A stretch of 14,671 nt of DNA from JBCBSZ01 sp039185015 (GTDB taxonomy: Bacteria; Actinomycetota; Acidimicrobiia; Acidimicrobiales; Poriferisodalaceae), in contig JBCDAU010000071.1 of NCBI GenBank assembly GCA_039185015.1, positions 1-14,671 on the forward strand. The letters run 5' to 3'. Each line of letters starts with the position of its first letter. Position 1 is the first letter of the stretch. This document shows, piece after piece, positions 1-6,911 of this stretch. Position numbers and translations under genes: made by a program. The notes below the pieces were generated by a model. It was not told the DNA's origin and did not search any database. It was given only the letters and a program-made list of their open reading frames with translations.

Positions 1-115
1 GCGTCTGTTGGAGCATCACCTCGGAGACGAGGATCGCCCACGGGTCGCGGGTGCGCCGCCAGGGCAGGTCGCGTCCGTGCTCGGCCGCCCAGGCGAGGAG
101 CGCCCCGGGGTTCAT
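1..115 (-). CDS. mutY: A/G-specific adenine glycosylase MutY, N-terminal fragment (runs off the window)
   Basis: Only the first 38 residues are present; the gene continues past base 1. MutY removes adenine mispaired with guanine or 8-oxoguanine in base excision repair. The visible part carries the family's N-terminal signature: GRDLPWRRTRDPW at about residues 14-26, followed by SEVMLQQT at 31-38. The Glu of that second motif (E32 here) corresponds to the catalytic acid of the family (E37 in E. coli MutY). The HhH motif and the iron-sulfur cluster are outside the window. The start is the ATG at 115-113, which shares four bases (ATGA) with the stop of the upstream hydratase gene, so translational coupling is likely. 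The partner gene has no obvious link to DNA repair. Confidence 0.9.
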   Translation of the reverse strand, partial: MNPGALLAWAAEHGRDLPWRRTRDPWAILVSEVMLQQT

Positions 116-630
116 CCCTCGAACGCGGCCTCGGCGTCGTAGGGGAACGAGCGCTGCGGCGCGGCCTCGCGCTTCCAGACCATGACCTTGCGCCGGAAGT
201 AGCAGACCTCTTCCTCGCGCTGGTTCCAGGCGCGGGTCTCGACCGTGACGATGCCGCGGTCCGGCTTGGAGCCCGACTCCTTCTTGTCGAGCACCTTGGT
301 GGCGGCGTAGATCGTGTCGCCGTGGAAGGTGGGCTTGCGGTGCAGCAGGCTCTCGACCTCGAGGTTGGCGATCGCGGCGCCGGAGACGTCGGGGACGCTC
401 ATGCCGAGCACCAGCGAGTACACGAGGTTGCCGACCACGACGTTCTTGCCGTGCACCGTCTCGTTCTGCGCGAACCACTCGTTGGTGTGCAGAGGGTGGT
501 GGTTCATCGTGATCATGCAGAAGAGGTGGTCGTCGTACTCCGTGATCGTCTTGCCCGGCCAGTGCCGGTAGACGTCGCCGACCTCGAAGTCCTCGAGGTA
601 GCGGCCGAAGGGACGGTCCTGGGTGGTCAC
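112..630 (-). CDS. MaoC-family (hotdog-fold) acyl-CoA hydratase/dehydratase
   Basis: This 172-residue protein has the single-hotdog MaoC fold. The active-site segment TMNHHPLHTNEWFA (about 41-54) carries the Asn and His (N43, H48) of the family's N-x-x-P-x-H motif. The second half (about 99-135) has the PTFHGDTIYA and SKPDRGIVTVETRAWNQ stretches typical of actinobacterial enzymes annotated as itaconyl-CoA or mesaconyl-CoA hydratase-like. Family knowledge says it hydrates or dehydrates a CoA thioester, but the substrate cannot be read from sequence. I chose the GTG at 630-628 because AAGGAG lies 7 nt upstream (638-643) and the conserved protein begins there. An open frame reaches 735, but its extra 35 residues are Arg/Ser/Gly-rich and unlike the family. 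The stop overlaps the mutY start. Confidence 0.88.
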   Translation of the reverse strand: MTTQDRPFGRYLEDFEVGDVYRHWPGKTITEYDDHLFCMITMNHHPLHTNEWFAQNETVHGKNVVVGNLVYSLVLGMSVPDVSGAAIANLEVESLLHRKPTFHGDTIYAATKVLDKKESGSKPDRGIVTVETRAWNQREEEVCYFRRKVMVWKREAAPQRSFPYDAEAAFEG

Positions 631-637
631 GAAGGCG

Positions 638-643
638 CTCCTT
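638..643 (-). promoter_or_regulatory. Ribosome binding site that fixes the MaoC-family start
   Basis: On the minus strand, AAGGAG is followed after 7 nt by GTG at 630. It is the only good Shine-Dalgarno in the region and decides against the longer reading from 735. A TACCGT hexamer preceded by GCGG lies about 20 nt further upstream on this strand (near 658-666) and could be the -10 element. The same GCGGTACCGTC string occurs just before ald. Confidence 0.65.
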
Positions 644-725
644 GCTCGGTCGGAGCGGACGGTACCGCCGCCTGCCCCCGACCTCCCAGACGGCAGCGAA
701 CGTCCTGGTCTGCTAGGCCAACGCC

Positions 726-1031
726 ATGAGCGCATACCTGATCGTGAACTACGACATCGACGACGCCGAGGCCTACGGCCAGTACCAGCAGGGCGCTGGT
801 CCGGCGCTGAAGGTCGGCAGCGAGTGCAAGGTGCTCGTGCTCGACCCCGCCTCCACCCAGGTCGAGGGCGAGGGTGCCGGCCACCAGACCGTGGTGCTGG
901 AATTCGACTCGATGGAGAAGGCGAAGGAGATCTACGAATCAGGCGAGTACCAGGCCGTGCTCCCCACCCGCCTCGGTGCCACCTCGAAGCACTTCGCGCT
1001 CCTCGTCAACGGCTTCCAGATGCCGTCCTAG
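726..1031 (+). CDS. DUF1330 family protein
   Basis: This is a 101-residue small alpha/beta protein of the DUF1330 family (dimeric alpha-beta barrel fold). Signs are the N-terminal strand MSAYLIVNYDIDD, the internal strand TVVLEFDSMEKAKEIYES, and the family-typical pattern EYQAVLPTRLGAT-HFALLVNGF at the end. Length is normal for the family. The biochemical role of DUF1330 proteins is largely unknown. It diverges from the MaoC gene (95 nt between starts) and converges on the decarboxylase gene. Its TAG stop directly abuts the other gene's stop codon (0 nt gap), leaving no room for a terminator. The Shine-Dalgarno is weak (CTAGG upstream), but ATG at 726 begins the conserved first strand. Confidence 0.85.
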   Translation: MSAYLIVNYDIDDAEAYGQYQQGAGPALKVGSECKVLVLDPASTQVEGEGAGHQTVVLEFDSMEKAKEIYESGEYQAVLPTRLGATSKHFALLVNGFQMPS

Positions 1032-2414
1032 TCAGACCTTCGCCGCGCAGTCGGCGATCACGTCGGCGGCGTGGGCGGCGTCGTCGAGCGTGGTCTGCCA
1101 CGACGACACGCTGATCCGCATCGCCGTCGCGCCGTCCCACTGGGTCGGGCCGCACCAGATGCGGCCGTCGCGCTGGAGCTCGGCCACGAGCCGTTCGGTG
1201 GTCGGGCCGTCGATGCAGCGGACGAGCACCTGGTTGAGCACGACGTCGTTGAGCACCTCGATGCCGCTGACGCCGGCGATGCGCTCGGCGATCAGGGCCG
1301 CGCAGTCGCAGGCCCGGCGGACGAGCTCGGCCACACCGTCGCGGCCGAGGCTGCGCAGCACCGCCCAGACCTCGATCTGTCGGGCTCGCTGCGACGACTG
1401 GGGCGTGTGGTGCATCGCCTCGAACCCCTCCTCGGGCGGGAGGTAGCCCGCGACGGCGGCGAACGTCCGACGGAGGGCGCCCGGCCGGCGGACGAAGGCG
1501 ATGCCGCAGTCGTAGGTCACGTTGAGCCACTTGTGGCCGTCGGTGGCCAGCGAGTCCACGTCGCGCAACCCGTTCACCAGCGAGGCCCGGCCGGGATCGG
1601 CGAGCGCCCACATCCCGAACGCCCCGTCGACGTGCACCCAGCCGGACCGCTCGGCCGCCCACTCGACGATGTCGGCGAAGGGGTCGAAGGCGCCGGTGTT
1701 CACCTCGCCGGCCTGGGCACAGACCAGCAGCGGCCGACCAGCGGGCACGTCGGGAAGCTGGGCGGCGATCAGCCGACCCTGGTCGTCGGCCGGCACGATC
1801 GTGACCCGGTCGCGGCCGAGCCCGACGAGACCGAGCGACTTGCTCAGCGTGGAATGGGCCCGCTCGCCGATCACGACGTCGATCTCCGGCGCACCGAACA
1901 GCCCATCGCGCTGCACGTCCCAGCCCGCCTCAGCGAGCAACGTGTCCCTGGCCGCGGCGAGGCAGGTGGCGTTGGCGACCGTCGCCCCCGTGACGAACGC
2001 GACGTCGGTCGACCGGTCGAGGTCGAACAGCTCGAGCAGCCAGCGTGCCGAGACGTCGTGCAGCCGCGCCGCGATGGGTGACATGACCGGTAGCGCCGCG
2101 TTCTGGTCCCAGGCGTCGGCGAGGAACGACGCTCCGAGGGCGGCGGGCAGCGTCGCCCCGTTCACGAAGCCGTAGTAGTGCGGTCCGGCTGAGCCCATCG
2201 CCGCCGGGCCGCCGAGGTCGGCGAGCAACCGGAGCGTGTCTGCGACGCCGTGCGACTCGGGGCCGTCGGGCAGCGCCTCGTCGAAGGCCGCCAACGCAGC
2301 GACGGCCTCGGCGGTCGGGGTCGCCGAGCGTTCGGCGAGGCCGACGACGTGGGCGATCGCCGCCTCGGCGGCGTCTCGCAACAGGGCCGAGTCGTGACGC
2401 GATGGTGCAGCCAT
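1032..2414 (-). CDS. PLP-dependent group II decarboxylase family protein
   Basis: A 460-residue fold-type I PLP enzyme of the group II decarboxylase family (aromatic amino acid, glutamate and related decarboxylases). Visible landmarks are GPHYYGFVNGATLPAALGASFLADAWDQN (about 77-105), the cofactor-phosphate loop VTGATVANAT (141-150), ERAHSTLSKS with H187 stacking on the PLP ring, HVDGAFG with D263 at the pyridine nitrogen, and DGHKWLNVTYDCG with K295 as the Schiff-base lysine. The catalytic set is complete. The substrate is not predictable: the sequence resembles actinobacterial homologues usually annotated only as aminotransferase class V or pyridoxal-dependent decarboxylase. The gene starts at ATG 2414 and diverges from dps across 128 nt. 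Its stop abuts that of the DUF1330 gene. Confidence 0.9.
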   Translation of the reverse strand: MAAPSRHDSALLRDAAEAAIAHVVGLAERSATPTAEAVAALAAFDEALPDGPESHGVADTLRLLADLGGPAAMGSAGPHYYGFVNGATLPAALGASFLADAWDQNAALPVMSPIAARLHDVSARWLLELFDLDRSTDVAFVTGATVANATCLAAARDTLLAEAGWDVQRDGLFGAPEIDVVIGERAHSTLSKSLGLVGLGRDRVTIVPADDQGRLIAAQLPDVPAGRPLLVCAQAGEVNTGAFDPFADIVEWAAERSGWVHVDGAFGMWALADPGRASLVNGLRDVDSLATDGHKWLNVTYDCGIAFVRRPGALRRTFAAVAGYLPPEEGFEAMHHTPQSSQRARQIEVWAVLRSLGRDGVAELVRRACDCAALIAERIAGVSGIEVLNDVVLNQVLVRCIDGPTTERLVAELQRDGRIWCGPTQWDGATAMRISVSSWQTTLDDAAHAADVIADCAAKV

Positions 2415-2453
2415 GAGCGGACCGTATCCGGGCCGGACACCCCGCCCACGGGC

Positions 2454-2479
2454 GATTCGGCGACACCGCGCGGCGGTAT
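2454..2479 (+). promoter_or_regulatory. Candidate SigB/SigF-type promoter for dps
   Basis: GATT (2454-2457), a 16-nt spacer and CGGTAT (2474-2479) resemble the actinobacterial SigF/SigB promoter pattern GTTT-N15/16-GGGTAT, with one mismatch in each element. A start site near 2486 would give a leader of about 57 nt ending in GAGGAG (2527-2532) before the dps ATG. Dps genes are common members of general-stress regulons, and a SigB/SigF-type sigma gene lies nearby. The match is short and may be chance. Confidence 0.35.
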
Positions 2480-2542
2480 CCTGGAGGGGTCCGATCGGGT
2501 CCCCGCCGACAGCTCCCGACCGGGCAGAGGAGACGACGCACC

Positions 2543-3019
2543 ATGACGCAGCCGATGATCGACATCGGGATCGACGAGGCCGACCGCATCGAGATCGCCG
2601 AGGGGCTGTCCCGCCTGCTGGCCGACAGCTACACGCTCTACCTGAAGACCCACAACTACCACTGGAACGTGGTGGGCCCGATGTTCAACACACTCCACCT
2701 CATGTTCGAGGAGCAGTACACCGAGCTCTCCACGGCGGTCGACGAGATCGCCGAGCGCATCCGCGCCCTGGGTGCGCCCGCTCCGGGCAGCTACCGCCAG
2801 TTCGCCGAGCTCACCTCGATCACCGAGGACGACGACGAGCCGGACGCGCAGGAGATGATCCGTCGCCTCGTCGAGGGTCAGGAGACCGTCGTGCGCACCG
2901 CACGGTCCATCTTCCCGGTGGTCGAGCGCTCGAACGACGAGCCGTCCGCCGATCTCCTCGCCACCCGCATGCAGGTCCACGAGAAGACGGCCTGGATGCT
3001 CCGGTCGCTGCTGGCCTAG
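2543..3019 (+). CDS. dps: Dps/ferritin-like DNA-protection and iron-storage protein
   Basis: A 158-residue four-helix ferritin-like protein of normal Dps length. Dps forms a 12-subunit cage that oxidises and stores iron using peroxide and can protect DNA. The intersubunit ferroxidase ligands are readable in the pattern THNYHWNVVGPMFNTLHLMFEEQYTEL: H40, H52, then E56 where most Dps proteins have Asp, then D67 and E71 in VDEIAERIRALG. Spacing matches the E. coli set (H51, H63, D67, D78, E82). The N-terminus is short, without an obvious Lys-rich DNA-binding tail, so DNA binding is uncertain. The ATG follows GAGGAG at 2527-2532. It diverges from the decarboxylase gene. Interspersed stress genes and a SigF-like promoter suggest general-stress control. 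Confidence 0.93.
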   Translation: MTQPMIDIGIDEADRIEIAEGLSRLLADSYTLYLKTHNYHWNVVGPMFNTLHLMFEEQYTELSTAVDEIAERIRALGAPAPGSYRQFAELTSITEDDDEPDAQEMIRRLVEGQETVVRTARSIFPVVERSNDEPSADLLATRMQVHEKTAWMLRSLLA

Positions 3020-3097
3020 AGGCGAACCGGCGGCCCGAGCGGCCCGTCGAGCGCGCCGATGCAAGACCAGAGCGGGAGACCTGACCCGGCGGGCTCG

Positions 3098-3481
3098 TCA
3101 GTTCGGCGGCGATCGATCCACGAGCCGCCCGGGCAACCGACGGGCGGCGAGCACCGACACGACACCGATCAGGATGGCGACAGGCGAACCGGTCCCCATC
3201 CCAGCGATCACCAGCAGGATCGCGAGCACGACGAGGGACCACTTCGCTGCGACCAGCGCCCGCTCGGCGACCGGATCGAGCTCGATCTCGGACGGCGGAC
3301 CCCCGACGGCGTCCGCCGTCGCCGGTGCCGCGTTCGCCACCTCCCTCGCCAGTCGGTCGAGCAGCGGATCGGGTCCCAGCTCGTCGTCGAGGCGCTGGAG
3401 CACGTGGAGTTGCTCAGCCGTCAGTTCGGGGGCGTCGTCAGGGGGCATGGACGGAGGGTCGACACCTCGGCGATCCGTCAA
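3098..3481 (-). CDS. Small two-helix membrane protein, DUF3040-like
   Basis: A protein of 127 residues (TTG start at 3481) or 116 residues (ATG at 3448). It has an acidic, Leu-rich N-terminal segment (ELTAEQLHVLQRLDDELGPDP, about 19-39), a linker, then two adjacent membrane helices (about 80-95 and 98-113) and a short basic tail. This layout resembles actinobacterial DUF3040 proteins, whose function is not known; similarity is by pattern only. The TTG shares the four bases TTGA with the stop of the sigma gene, so it is probably translated by coupling. AAGG sits just upstream. The fixed position behind the sigma gene makes it a candidate accessory of the stress-response set, which is inference. 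Confidence 0.7.
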   Translation of the reverse strand: MTDRRGVDPPSMPPDDAPELTAEQLHVLQRLDDELGPDPLLDRLAREVANAAPATADAVGGPPSEIELDPVAERALVAAKWSLVVLAILLVIAGMGTGSPVAILIGVVSVLAARRLPGRLVDRSPPN

Positions 3482-4197
3482 ACACCTTCGTCCGAGATCG
3501 ATCGCAGCTGTCCGAGCACCCGGCGGAGCAGGCGGGAGACCTGCATCTGGCTGACCCCGATCCGGTCGGCGATCTCCTGCTGGCTCAGCTCCTCGAAGAA
3601 GCGAAGGCGGACGAGCTGAGCCTCGTGGGGGTCGAGTCGTTCGAGCAGCTGCTCAACGAGGATCCGACGCTCGACGTCGCCGAAGCCGCCGCCGGAGGCG
3701 TCGGTGACGGACGAACCGTCGACGGCGGGTGTGTCGAGGCTCGTCGGGCGATACGCGCGGTCGGCGTCGAGGGCCTCCAGGACCCGGTCCTCGCTCTCAC
3801 CGAGCTGGTCGGCGAGCTCGGTGACCGTCGGCGAACGCCCCAGCCGCTGCTCGAGGTCGCCGCGGACCCGGCGCACCCGGACCGACACCTCCTTGAGGCT
3901 GCGACCGACGCGCAGTCCCCAGGTGCGGTCGCGGAACCAGGTCTTGCACTCACCGTCGACGGTCATGGACGCCCACGGGCCGAAGGGCACCCCTCGCGAC
4001 GGATCGAACCGCTCGACCGCGCCGATCAGACCGAGCAGCGCCACCTGTTCGAGGTCGTCGGAGGGGACACCCCTGTCGCGATATCGGGCGGCGACGGCTG
4101 CGGCGAGGCCGCGGTGCTCCTCCACCAGCGCGTTGCGCAGCGCCCGATCGCCGGTTCGGCGGTACTCGGCGAACCGGGGGTCGATGTCGTCATCCAC
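3478..4197 (-). CDS. RNA polymerase sigma factor, SigB/SigF (general stress, sigma-70 group 3) family
   Basis: A 239-residue sigma factor lacking region 1.1. Region 2 spans about 20-95 (DDLEQVALLGLIGAVERFDPSRGVPFGPWAS, then TVDGECKTWFRDRTW for promoter melting and -10 contact). Region 3 spans about 98-150 (LKEVSVRVRRVRGDLEQRLGR). Region 4 spans about 185-235 with the helix-turn-helix LSQQEIADRIGVSQMQVSRLLRRVLGQL. The order and the RDRTW/VSxMQVSRLLRR motifs are those of the SigB/SigF/SigG group. The melting segment is divergent: FGPWASMTVDGECKTW instead of the usual F-x-TYA-x-x-x-I-x-GEIKR. The start is GTG at 4197, overlapping the anti-sigma gene by 8 nt, as in the usfX-sigF arrangement of mycobacteria. 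It is predicted to be held inactive by an RsbW-type partner and freed by a STAS protein. Confidence 0.93.
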   Translation of the reverse strand: MDDDIDPRFAEYRRTGDRALRNALVEEHRGLAAAVAARYRDRGVPSDDLEQVALLGLIGAVERFDPSRGVPFGPWASMTVDGECKTWFRDRTWGLRVGRSLKEVSVRVRRVRGDLEQRLGRSPTVTELADQLGESEDRVLEALDADRAYRPTSLDTPAVDGSSVTDASGGGFGDVERRILVEQLLERLDPHEAQLVRLRFFEELSQQEIADRIGVSQMQVSRLLRRVLGQLRSISDEGV

Positions 4198-4561
4198 GTC
4201 GCTTGCGGATCACGAACGACCGAGGGCCGGGACCCGACTCGAGCTCGTGGGAGTCCACCGTGCCGGCGAGGACCAGCTCGGCGAGCTCATCGATCTCGAC
4301 GGCGGGCGCCTCGGTGTCGACCGAGCCGCGGACCTCGACCGAGCCGTCCTGCTCGCGCAGCTCGATCACGAGGATCGCCCCGGCGCCTGCGTCCTGGAGC
4401 AGGAGGGCGGCACACTCCGCCGCACCCATCTGCAGGTCTTCGATGGCGTCGACGCTCAGGTCGAGCGTCGAGCCGACGCTGCCGACCAGGAGGCGGATCG
4501 AGCGCAGCGACGTCGTCGCCGCCGGCACTCGGAGGTCGGCGAGCCAGCTCATCCTCGACAC
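4190..4561 (-). CDS. RsbW/UsfX-like anti-sigma factor, degenerate GHKL fold
   Basis: This 123-residue protein (GTG 4561) or 120-residue protein (ATG 4552) has the length and secondary-structure pattern of an RsbW/UsfX anti-sigma factor. An N-terminal strand leads to a long helix (SLRSIRLLVGSVGSTLDLSVDAIEDLQMGAAECAALLLQDA), then strands ILVIELREQDGSVEVRGSV and an Arg-rich end. The usual ATP-binding boxes are eroded. The N-box helix reads AAECAALLL with no Asn, and no D-x-G-x-G loop is present, so I doubt it is an active kinase. Family assignment rests mostly on its gene overlap with the downstream sigma gene, typical of rsbW/usfX-sigF pairs. The Shine-Dalgarno is poor. TAGTGT lies just before the ATG at 4552, so a leaderless transcript is possible. 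Confidence 0.75.
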   Translation of the reverse strand: MSRMSWLADLRVPAATTSLRSIRLLVGSVGSTLDLSVDAIEDLQMGAAECAALLLQDAGAGAILVIELREQDGSVEVRGSVDTEAPAVEIDELAELVLAGTVDSHELESGPGPRSFVIRKRRG

Positions 4562-4614
4562 ACTAGGGCGGCGCTCTGGTTTGGCAGCCGCCCGACCGGT
4601 CGATCCCTCCTGCG

Positions 4615-5037
4615 ATGGCGGTGATGAACGACGACCCCGTCCTCTACGCCCGGTCGATTCGACTCGGGCATGCCGAGGTGAGGTCGGTGCGCGCCCGGAT
4701 ACGCGAGCTCGTCGTCGACGAGGGGGCGGATGCGCTCCTCGCCGACGACATCGAGCTGGTGGCCTCCGAGCTCCTGACCAACGCCACCGAGCAGGCCGCC
4801 GGGACCGATGGCCACGTCGAGCTCCGGCGGCGTGCCGACCACGTGACGATCACGGTCGCCAACCGCATCCGCGGCGAGCTCCTCCCGCCGGTCGCCGAGT
4901 GGACGTCGCTCACCGACACCGCAGGCGCTCGGGGACGTGGGCTGCCGATCATCGCTGCGCTGAGCGAGCGCATCGAGACCTCGGCCGCCGACGGGTGGAC
5001 CACCGTGACCTGCTGGTGGACGATCGATCACCTCTGA
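4615..5037 (+). CDS. RsbW/SpoIIAB-like serine kinase (GHKL ATP-binding, HATPase_c_2)
   Basis: A 140-residue GHKL-ATPase of the anti-sigma kinase type. The N-box is present: DDIELVASELLTNATEQA at about 44-61, with E52 and N56 for Mg-ATP. The lid region carries GARGRGLPIIAALSERI (104-120). The G1 box is altered: the position usually holding Asp in D-x-G-x-G reads VANRIRG, with N83, as in some COG2172 proteins. Such proteins bind a sigma factor and phosphorylate a STAS antagonist. The gene stands alone on the plus strand. It diverges from the sigma-operon anti-sigma gene (53 nt apart) and converges on the STAS gene (16 nt gap). ATG at 4615 and ATG at 4624 are both possible, and neither has a good Shine-Dalgarno. 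Confidence 0.85.
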   Translation: MAVMNDDPVLYARSIRLGHAEVRSVRARIRELVVDEGADALLADDIELVASELLTNATEQAAGTDGHVELRRRADHVTITVANRIRGELLPPVAEWTSLTDTAGARGRGLPIIAALSERIETSAADGWTTVTCWWTIDHL

Positions 5038-5053
5038 CCGAGGCGGCGATGGC

Positions 5054-5347
5054 TCAGTCGATGCGCAGGACCTGATCGAGGCCCGTGAGACCGAGCAGGC
5101 GCTGCACGCGGTCGCTGGCGGAGACGATGCGGAGCTCGCCACCATCCTCCTCGAGGCGGCGATGGAGCGCCAAGAGCACGCGCAGACCGGACGAGTCGGC
5201 GAAGGCGACGCCACCGAGGTCCATCGACACTGCGCCGCTCGCTGTGGCTGTCGCCGCCTCGAAGGCGTCGGCACTGTGGGCGTCGAGCTCGCCGCGCACG
5301 ACGTGCACGCCGGCATCATCGATCGCGAGGTGGAGACCGTCGGCCAT
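5054..5347 (-). CDS. STAS-domain anti-sigma factor antagonist (RsbV/SpoIIAA-like)
   Basis: A 97-residue single STAS domain. The motif DLGGVAFADSSGLRVLLALHRRL (43-65) contains the phosphorylatable serine of the family in D-S-S-G (S52, matching Ser58 of SpoIIAA). The unphosphorylated form binds the RsbW-type kinase and releases the sigma factor; phosphorylation turns it off. The site is intact. The gene starts 10 nt after the stop of the PAS-SpoIIE phosphatase gene, so the two are almost certainly co-transcribed, and the phosphatase is the natural enzyme to dephosphorylate S52. Its kinase partner is probably the plus-strand RsbW-like gene immediately downstream, the anti-sigma factor at 4190-4561, or both. 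Confidence 0.93.
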   Translation of the reverse strand: MADGLHLAIDDAGVHVVRGELDAHSADAFEAATATASGAVSMDLGGVAFADSSGLRVLLALHRRLEEDGGELRIVSASDRVQRLLGLTGLDQVLRID

Positions 5348-5357
5348 CGCGTCGAAG

Positions 5358-6893
5358 CTACTCGGCCGCCAACAGCACGAGTGCAGCGTCGTCGACCAGT
5401 GGGTGCTGTTCGGTCAACTCGGCCATCACGAAGTCGCAGGCCGCCTCGAGGCCCTCGGGCGCCCGGGTGAGCGCGCGGCTCAGCAGGTCGATCCCGTCGA
5501 TCAGGTCCAGTTCCCGCCGCTCCACCAGGCCGTCGGTGTAGAGCGCCAGCGCAGCGCCCGGTCCGAGCACGACCTCCGATGCCGCCCAGCCACCGGTGCC
5601 CGCGCCGAGCGGCGGACCGACCTGTTGCGCGGCCGCTGTGACCTCGCCGGGTCGTCGCACGATCGGTGGCGGATGACCGGCCGACCGGATGGCCGCACGT
5701 CCACCGGCAGCGTCGACCGAGACGATGGCCGCCGTTGCGAACAGGCCCTCGGCGACGCACAGCTCGTCGGCCGCAACAAGCGCTAAGGCCGGATCGCCGT
5801 GGCGTCGCAACTCGCCGCGGAGCACGAGCGCCAGACGGCCCATGTCGGCCGCGATCCGGAGACCGCTCCCGGCGACGTCTCCGACGACGACGAAGACGCG
5901 GTCGGCGCCGTCGATGACGTCGTAGAAGTCGCCGCCGACATCCGCACCGAAGCTGACCGGCTCGTAGCGCGTCGCCACGCCCAGTCCCGGCAGCGCCGGG
6001 ATCGTGGGCAGGAGGGCGCGCTGCAACTCGAGGGCTGCCGCCCGCCGGCGCTCGTACTCCAGTGCGGCGTCGAGCACGAGCGGCACGCGGAACGCGAGGG
6101 TGTGGAGGCCGTCACGGTCGACGGCGTCGAGCTCCCAGCGCCGGAGTCCGCTGACCGAGATCACGCCATCGAACCGCTCGTGCTCGAATGCGAGCCGTGC
6201 CGCGATCGCGACCGTGCCGTTCCGGTCATCCACATCGCCCAGGCCGTCGTCGGGTGCCGAGCCACGAGCGACCGGGAGACCGCGTCGGATGCGGATCGTC
6301 CCGTCGGCGGTGGGCACCGTGAGGTCGATGCCAGGGGAACCGTAGGGAACGACGACGCCGATCGCCTCGACGATCGCCTCAGCCACGCCGCTGACGTCGG
6401 CCGGCGTCGCCGAGGGGGACCGCAGCGTGTCGGTGAGCGCTTGATCGACGAGCCGCTCGGCGGCGAGGAGTCGTTCGGCTCGACGGAGCGCCGTGACGTC
6501 CTGCTGGGTGGCGACGTAGTTGGTGACGCGGCCCGAGGCGTCGACGATCGGGTCGATGCGCCACGAGATCTCGAACGGGGTCCCGTCGGCCCGGTAGTTG
6601 ACCGTCTCACCGCTGAACGGCCGACCCGCTGCCAGGTCGAGGCGGAGACGGTCGAGCTCCGCCCGGTCGGTCAGTGGACCCTGCATGATGCGCGGCGACC
6701 GGCCGATCACGTCGTCGCGCGATCGGCCGGTCATGGCGCAGTACGCCGGGTTGACGTAGAGGATGCGGGGTCCCGGAGCGTCCAGGTCGGCGTCGGTGAT
6801 GCACGCCGACGCCCGCGTCTGCTCGAGGGCGGCGCCGAGCAGACGCAGTCGGGCGTCGTCCCCGAGCTCTGACCACGGGACCATCGCGGTCAC
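5358..6893 (-). CDS. PAS (LOV-like)-SpoIIE/PP2C serine phosphatase
   Basis: A 511-residue sensor phosphatase (RsbU/RsbP-like role). Residues about 21-134 form a PAS domain close to the LOV type: VNPAYCAMTGRSRDDVIG, then GRSPRIMQG (64-72), NYRADG (N99) and YVATQQDVT (Q130). The photoactive Cys of the LOV motif G-x-N-C-R-F-L-Q-G is replaced by Pro (P67), and the second flavin-contacting Asn is Ile (I109). Residues about 145-280 look GAF-like. The PP2C domain (about 290-511) keeps its metal-binding motifs: ADVGGDFYD, VGDVAGSG (D339), SAGHPPP, LYTDGLVE (D454) and DDAALVLL. It is therefore probably an active phosphatase for the downstream STAS protein. The start is GTG 6893 or ATG 6884, 18 or 27 nt after the SnoaL-like stop. 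No membrane segment is visible. Confidence 0.92.
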   Translation of the reverse strand: MTAMVPWSELGDDARLRLLGAALEQTRASACITDADLDAPGPRILYVNPAYCAMTGRSRDDVIGRSPRIMQGPLTDRAELDRLRLDLAAGRPFSGETVNYRADGTPFEISWRIDPIVDASGRVTNYVATQQDVTALRRAERLLAAERLVDQALTDTLRSPSATPADVSGVAEAIVEAIGVVVPYGSPGIDLTVPTADGTIRIRRGLPVARGSAPDDGLGDVDDRNGTVAIAARLAFEHERFDGVISVSGLRRWELDAVDRDGLHTLAFRVPLVLDAALEYERRRAAALELQRALLPTIPALPGLGVATRYEPVSFGADVGGDFYDVIDGADRVFVVVGDVAGSGLRIAADMGRLALVLRGELRRHGDPALALVAADELCVAEGLFATAAIVSVDAAGGRAAIRSAGHPPPIVRRPGEVTAAAQQVGPPLGAGTGGWAASEVVLGPGAALALYTDGLVERRELDLIDGIDLLSRALTRAPEGLEAACDFVMAELTEQHPLVDDAALVLLAAE

Positions 6894-6911
6894 GCTAACC
6901 GGGGCGGGCGC

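Noticed and set aside
4579..4604. SigF-type promoter (GTTT followed by GGTCGA) before the plus-strand RsbW-like gene
   Set aside because: The -35 GTTT is good, but the -10 matches GGGTAT poorly, so I do not annotate it.
6490..6833. Calling the phosphatase a classical blue-light LOV photoreceptor
   Set aside because: The essential adduct-forming Cys is Pro and one flavin-contacting Asn is missing, so only a LOV-like PAS can be claimed.
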